Shown here: piece after piece, positions 1 through 3,276 of the stretch
Layout: each line of letters begins with the position of its first letter
Numbering within the stretch: the stretch's first letter is position 1
From: TMED108 sp964386795
Lineage (GTDB): Bacteria; Fidelibacterota; Marinisomatia; Marinisomatales; TCS55
Direction: 5' to 3'
Assembly (NCBI GenBank): GCA_964386795.1
Contig: CAYLUE010000074.1
Location: 1-5,846 of the forward strand
DNA length: 5,846 bases
Notes under the pieces: generated by a model
What the model saw: the letters and a program-made list of their open reading frames with translations, nothing else
Databases searched by the model: none
What the model was told of the DNA's origin: nothing
Program-made: the position numbers and the translations under genes

Positions 1-336
1 GGCATTATAAAGTCAGGTAAACACATAGTTAGTATTTCTGAACAATGGAGCAAAGAACTAGAAACACTTCCCTTAAAACTAGAATGGATGTCGTATATTC
101 TTATCGATGCTATTAAACATGAATCAGTTACTGAATTTGCAGAAGTTCTAAGTGACAGTGAAAATATAACAAGATTTTTAGGAGAAAAATCAGATATCTT
201 TAATTTGCACGAACTTTTAAAGCAAACTAACGAAATTTGGAATCTATTTTGTAGTGATTCTAATCTCAGAAAAGAATATCAATTACAGTCTTTATTTGTT
301 GCTTGGGAAAGAGGGCTAGGTATCTCTAGTCAATAA
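1..336 (+). CDS. holB: DNA polymerase III subunit delta' (C-terminal part, 5' end outside window)
   Basis: The frame is open from base 1 to the TAA at 334-336, giving the last 111 residues of a protein that starts left of the window. The ATG at 88 is internal, because the frame runs through it from upstream. Delta' is a clamp-loader subunit that helps load the beta sliding clamp onto primed DNA in the cytoplasm. The call rests on the helical C-terminal (collar) domain: LEWMSYILIDAIK lines up with LHWLATLLMDALK as I recall it from E. coli HolB. It is followed at similar spacing by a helix LHELLKQTNEIWNLF and a terminal helix YQLQSLFVAWERGL, equivalent to the family's LL.EALLL.W ending. The Walker A region and zinc module of the AAA+ part would lie upstream and cannot be seen, so the assignment depends on a poorly conserved domain. 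The usual gammaproteobacterial follow-on genes (a PilZ-domain gene, tatD) are absent; an opposing gene follows directly. Confidence 0.65.
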   Translation, partial: GIIKSGKHIVSISEQWSKELETLPLKLEWMSYILIDAIKHESVTEFAEVLSDSENITRFLGEKSDIFNLHELLKQTNEIWNLFCSDSNLRKEYQLQSLFVAWERGLGISSQ

Positions 337-1177
337 AGTCTAATACCAAGTTGTTTACTAGGTCTTTCTTTTCTAAATGTAAAAAGTGACCGCAATCTGG
401 AAGAATCTTTACTTCTAGATCTTCAAAAAAGTTTTCCATGCCTTCTGATAAATAGTGCCCTATGCAGCCATCATTTTCGCCATGTAAATATAGAGAAGGC
501 ATAGATATTTTCTCAGTTAATAAATTGTTAGCTAATTCATTTATTCTTTCGTTTTGCAATCCAGGTTGGAAAGTACAACGATAGTAGGCAAGAGCTTTTG
601 ATAAAACAGAATCTTTAGAGAGCACATCTATAGTGGTTTTTGCATATTCTTTATATTCAGGCCAATTAGGAGACCAATCTGACCAAAGCCTGTCGATGAA
701 ATTAAAATTATTAAAGCTAACTGCTGCTTCAGCTATCTCTAGTTGGAAGAAAAACATGTACCAAGATTTTCTTTGCTGCTCAGCGTCACTTAAAAAAGAA
801 GTGCCTACACTTATTCCGTGAGGTACAGAGACTGAAATTAGTTTACTAACTAAGTCTGGTCTTAAACCGGCAACTGCATAAGAAACACTTGAACCCCAAT
901 CATGACCAAATAAGCATATTTTTTGATCGGTTACACTTTCAATGAATTCAATCATATTCTCTGCAATTCGAACGGATTGATAAGTGTCTAGTTCTTTATC
1001 TTCTGGATGATAGCCTGGCATGTAAGGAACAAAAGCCTGATATCCTTTAGACGCAAAAAAAGACAACTGATCTTTATAGTTTTCTGGACAATCCGGAAAT
1101 CCATGTAAAAAAACTATTGGGTCTCCTTGTCCTTCTGTAAAGTAGTAATGACCCGAGCCTGATTTTAATAGTTCCAT
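326..1177 (-). CDS. alpha/beta hydrolase, epoxide hydrolase-like
   Basis: A complete 283-residue alpha/beta hydrolase, the normal length for single-domain bacterial epoxide hydrolases. Visible motifs are the oxyanion-hole loop HGFPD (25-29), the nucleophile elbow GHDWGSS (91-97) with Asp93 as nucleophile, the probable acid Asp236 in LHGENDG, and the catalytic His264 in DCGHFLHLE. An Asp nucleophile separates it from Ser esterases and lipases and leaves epoxide hydrolases and haloalkane or haloacid dehalogenases. The cap carries SWYMFFFQ (Tyr140) and AYYR (Tyr199), at the places of the two epoxide-polarising tyrosines (the YxxxFQ and WYR/YYR motifs), so epoxide hydrolase is the better guess. 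It has no signal peptide and is presumably cytoplasmic; the substrate is unknown. The start is the only in-frame ATG ahead of the first beta strand. No Shine-Dalgarno is visible upstream, only an A-rich tract. It is transcribed alone, divergent from the glutaredoxin gene, and its last 11 bases overlap the end of holB. Confidence 0.9.
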   Translation of the reverse strand: MELLKSGSGHYYFTEGQGDPIVFLHGFPDCPENYKDQLSFFASKGYQAFVPYMPGYHPEDKELDTYQSVRIAENMIEFIESVTDQKICLFGHDWGSSVSYAVAGLRPDLVSKLISVSVPHGISVGTSFLSDAEQQRKSWYMFFFQLEIAEAAVSFNNFNFIDRLWSDWSPNWPEYKEYAKTTIDVLSKDSVLSKALAYYRCTFQPGLQNERINELANNLLTEKISMPSLYLHGENDGCIGHYLSEGMENFFEDLEVKILPDCGHFLHLEKKDLVNNLVLDFID

Positions 1178-1261
1178 TTTTTTTAGATATTTATAAGATT
1201 TTTAATGTACATAAAGTATGATAAGTATCAATTCAAAAGTAAATTAAATAAATTAAACGTT
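1178..1261. promoter_or_regulatory. divergent promoter region between hydrolase and glutaredoxin genes
   Basis: This 84-bp, almost entirely A/T spacer separates two genes facing away from each other, so both promoters should lie here or just inside the coding starts. On the plus strand TATGAT (1217-1222) matches five of six -10 bases and lies about 40 bp ahead of the chosen glutaredoxin start, but I see no good -35 box at the right spacing. On the minus strand TATAAA (complement of 1190-1195) is a possible -10 that would leave an almost leaderless hydrolase mRNA. Neither gene has a recognisable ribosome binding site here. The exact boxes are tentative; the region's role follows mainly from gene orientation. 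Confidence 0.35.
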
Positions 1262-1480
1262 ATGATTAAAATTTGGTCAAAACCCAATTGTATTTTTTGT
1301 GATAAAGCTGTAAATCTTTGCAAGCTAAAAAACTTAGACTATGAGAAATTAATGATAGATATAGATTACACAAGAGAAGAGTTAATAGAAAATTTTCCAA
1401 ATGCTAGAACTTTTCCGCAAATAACGATGGATGGAAAATATATTGGTGGGTTTACTGAATTAAATGCTCATTTATCATAA
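1262..1480 (+). CDS. glutaredoxin (small, CxxC)
   Basis: A 72-residue dithiol glutaredoxin, cytoplasmic, of the family that reduces protein disulfides or mixed glutathione disulfides using electrons from glutathione. The protein begins MIKIWSKPNCIFC, with the first beta strand directly followed by the CIFC active site (Cys10, Cys13). The cis-proline loop TFPQI (Pro52) and the glutathione-binding turn YIGGFTEL (Gly62-Gly63) are all present, so the fold is complete although short. An upstream in-frame ATG at 1205 would add 19 Lys/Asn/Tyr-rich residues ahead of strand 1 and consume most of the divergent spacer. I prefer 1262 because it puts the fold where glutaredoxins normally start, though neither site has a clear Shine-Dalgarno. 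The stop codon shares its last A with the ATG of the symporter, so the two are almost certainly one mRNA and translationally coupled. CPYC is the classical motif; CIFC is a less usual variant. Confidence 0.9.
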   Translation: MIKIWSKPNCIFCDKAVNLCKLKNLDYEKLMIDIDYTREELIENFPNARTFPQITMDGKYIGGFTELNAHLS

Positions 1481-3135
1481 TGGAAACTTTTACGGGTATT
1501 TTAGAGTTTCTAACTTATTGGTTAGTTGATCAATATTGGTTTCCAGCTTTTTTAATCGGTACAGGCATGTTTTTTACGATTTACCTGGGTTTTCCGCAAA
1601 TAAAATACTTTACTCATGGTTGGAGAATTCTATCTGGTAAATATGTGAAGCCTGGTACTGAAGGTGAAACAACACCTTTTCAGGCCCTAACAACAGCTCT
1701 TTCAGGAACCATCGGAACAGGCAATATTGGTGGAGTAGCTTTAGCTATATTTCTAGGAGGCCCAGCTGCAATTTTTTGGATGTGGGTAGTAGCTTTTCTT
1801 GGTATGACCACTAAGTTTGTAGAAGTTACTTTGGCACATAAATATAGAGAAAAACTAGCTGATGGATCAATAGCTGGTGGACCAATGTTCTATATAGAAA
1901 ATGGTCTAAATATGAAATGGTTAGCGGTTATTTTCTCTGTATGTCTTTTGATGATGTGTATTGGTACAGGAAATATGCCTCAAATTAATAATATAGCCCT
2001 AGTTATGAATGATACTTTTGATATACCAAAGTGGTTAACAGGCTTAGTTTTGGCCATTTTGTTATGGATGGTAATAATAGGTGGTATAAAGAGGATTGCT
2101 CAGATAGCTTCTAAATTAGTCCCTTTTATGGCCTTTTGGTACATCCTGGGGGCACTGGCAGTAATATTAGGTAATTATGAAAATATTATTCCTTCCTTCA
2201 AATTAATTTTTGTTCATGTATTTTCTCCTGCAGCAGCTGTTGGGGGGTTTCTTGGTGCTAGTGTAGCTGCAGCACTAACTAGAGGTATCAATAGAGGTTT
2301 GTATTCCAATGAAGCAGGACAAGGCTCAGCTCCAATTGCTCATGCCACTTCAAAAACGGAAAACCCAATAGAGGAGGGCATGGTTTCAATTCTTGAACCC
2401 TTTATTGACACAATTGTCGTTTGTACTCTGACTGGATTAGTTATATTGTCTTCAGGAGTCTGGAATCAAAAATTTGAAAATGAATTCGAAGCAAGCGCGA
2501 TGGATTATCTAAAAGGGAGCTATTCAGAAACTAGTTCTGAAGAAGATTTAATTACTCTACGAAATTATTATTATGAAAGAAATGGAAATATTGAATTCAC
2601 TGGGGAATTGAATGTTTCTGAAGGAGTGCTAATTTCTGAAGATGTAACTTTAATGCACAATCGTTCCTTTGCAGAAGAAACAACTTATAAAGATAGAGAA
2701 ACTAATCAAAGTTTCTCGGGTGTTATATCAGTAGAAGAAGGAAAAATTATCAATCCAGGTGATTTTATTATAGAAGGGAAGTCCCTTTTAAGATCTGCAG
2801 ACTTAACAGGTAAAGCGTTTACTAAAAGTGTTTTTGGGGAGTATGGGCAGTATATTGTTGCTTTTGGTCTTTTATTATTTGCCTTTTCTACAGTTATAGC
2901 TTGGTCTTATTATGGAGACCGTGCTACTGCACACTTATTTGGAGAAGGCTGGATACTGTATTACAGGATTGTGTATGTTGGTGCCTTCTTTATAGCGGCT
3001 GTAGTAGATACAAAAATAATTTGGGACATAGCTACTGTAATAGGCCCCATAGCAACAATACCTAATTTAATTGCTCTTATTTTACTTAGAAAAGAGATCA
3101 AGCAGATTGATAAAGAGTACACTTTAGTTAAATAA
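1480..3135 (+). CDS. AGCS-family sodium:alanine/glycine symporter with periplasmic insertion
   Basis: An inner-membrane Na+ (or H+)-coupled amino-acid importer of the alanine-or-glycine:cation symporter family, which has a LeuT-like fold. Diagnostic stretches are TALSGTIGTGNIGGVALAI (72-90, the unwound substrate/ion-site helix), GGPMFYIENG (133-142), RGINRGLYSNEAGQGSAPIA (268-287) and FAFSTVIAWSYYGDRA (467-482). I count about 11 hydrophobic segments: roughly 19-37, 68-96, 98-115, 146-164, 185-203, 213-232, 242-268, 304-326, 456-476, 491-511 and 517-537. Basic loops (41-58, 112-126, 202-212, 268-273) and the Lys-rich tail fit an external N terminus and a cytoplasmic C terminus. At 551 residues it is longer than the usual 450-480. 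The excess is an acidic, non-membrane segment at about 328-455, predicted periplasmic. The start ATG overlaps the glutaredoxin stop (TAATG); no separate ribosome site is seen. The substrate is probably alanine or glycine, by family only. Confidence 0.93.
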   Translation: METFTGILEFLTYWLVDQYWFPAFLIGTGMFFTIYLGFPQIKYFTHGWRILSGKYVKPGTEGETTPFQALTTALSGTIGTGNIGGVALAIFLGGPAAIFWMWVVAFLGMTTKFVEVTLAHKYREKLADGSIAGGPMFYIENGLNMKWLAVIFSVCLLMMCIGTGNMPQINNIALVMNDTFDIPKWLTGLVLAILLWMVIIGGIKRIAQIASKLVPFMAFWYILGALAVILGNYENIIPSFKLIFVHVFSPAAAVGGFLGASVAAALTRGINRGLYSNEAGQGSAPIAHATSKTENPIEEGMVSILEPFIDTIVVCTLTGLVILSSGVWNQKFENEFEASAMDYLKGSYSETSSEEDLITLRNYYYERNGNIEFTGELNVSEGVLISEDVTLMHNRSFAEETTYKDRETNQSFSGVISVEEGKIINPGDFIIEGKSLLRSADLTGKAFTKSVFGEYGQYIVAFGLLLFAFSTVIAWSYYGDRATAHLFGEGWILYYRIVYVGAFFIAAVVDTKIIWDIATVIGPIATIPNLIALILLRKEIKQIDKEYTLVK

Positions 3136-3139
3136 ATTA

Positions 3140-3173
3140 CTGCCAAAAATATTTACTTGATTGGTAGATTTCT
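3140..3173 (+). terminator. possible weak terminator after the symporter gene
   Basis: CTGCCAA (3140-3146) can pair with TTGGTAG (3161-3167), a 7-bp stem with one G-U pair and a 14-base loop, followed by the T-rich ATTTCT. It begins four bases after the symporter stop, where a terminator is expected. The stem is short and the T tract is interrupted, so termination would be weak. The structure may be coincidental in such AT-rich sequence. Confidence 0.35.
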
Positions 3174-3200
3174 AAAGATCCAAAAGATTTTAAAATAAGC

Positions 3201-3230
3201 TTGGAAAAGCTAGCAGATTTGTGGCATATT
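3201..3230 (+). promoter_or_regulatory. tentative promoter for the giant surface protein gene
   Basis: TTGGAA (3201-3206) and CATATT (3225-3230) are spaced 18 bp apart and each match four of six sigma-70 consensus bases. They lie about 50 bp ahead of the start codon. The downstream gene needs its own promoter if the hairpin after the symporter terminates, but the boxes are weak and other AT-rich choices exist in this gap. Confidence 0.2.
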
Positions 3231-3242
3231 TGATAGCTAGCA
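3208..3242. repeat. pair of 8-bp repeats AGCTAGCA ahead of the giant gene
   Basis: AGCTAGCA occurs perfectly at 3208-3215 and again at 3235-3242, 27 bp apart. The GCTAGC core of each copy is itself a palindrome, so the pair reads both as direct repeats and as arms of a possible 6-bp hairpin with a 21-base loop. The pair flanks the candidate -10 box. It could be a paired operator site or a leader hairpin; function is not shown by the sequence. Confidence 0.4.
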
Positions 3243-3265
3243 CTCAAAGAAATTGAGCTGTGCAT

Positions 3266-3276
3266 GGAGAAAAAAA
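3266..3276 (+). promoter_or_regulatory. Shine-Dalgarno site of the giant surface protein gene
   Basis: GGAGA at 3266-3270 lies six bases before the ATG at 3277, with a run of A between. It decides the start: the nearer ATG at 3264 runs into TGA after six codons. It is the only strong ribosome binding site among the gene starts in this window. Confidence 0.75.

Noticed and set aside
88..336. Separate small gene starting at the ATG at 88
   Set aside because: The same frame is open back to base 1 and the upstream residues fit the HolB C-terminal domain, so this ATG is internal.
633..821. Plus-strand 62-codon open frame
   Set aside because: It lies wholly opposite the well-supported hydrolase and its product has no recognisable features.
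1205..1261. Longer glutaredoxin start at 1205
   Set aside because: It adds 19 low-complexity residues before the first beta strand of the fold, takes up the divergent promoter space and has no ribosome site.
2961..3146. Minus-strand open frame over the end of the symporter gene
   Set aside because: It is antisense to conserved membrane segments of the symporter; its hydrophobicity simply mirrors that gene.
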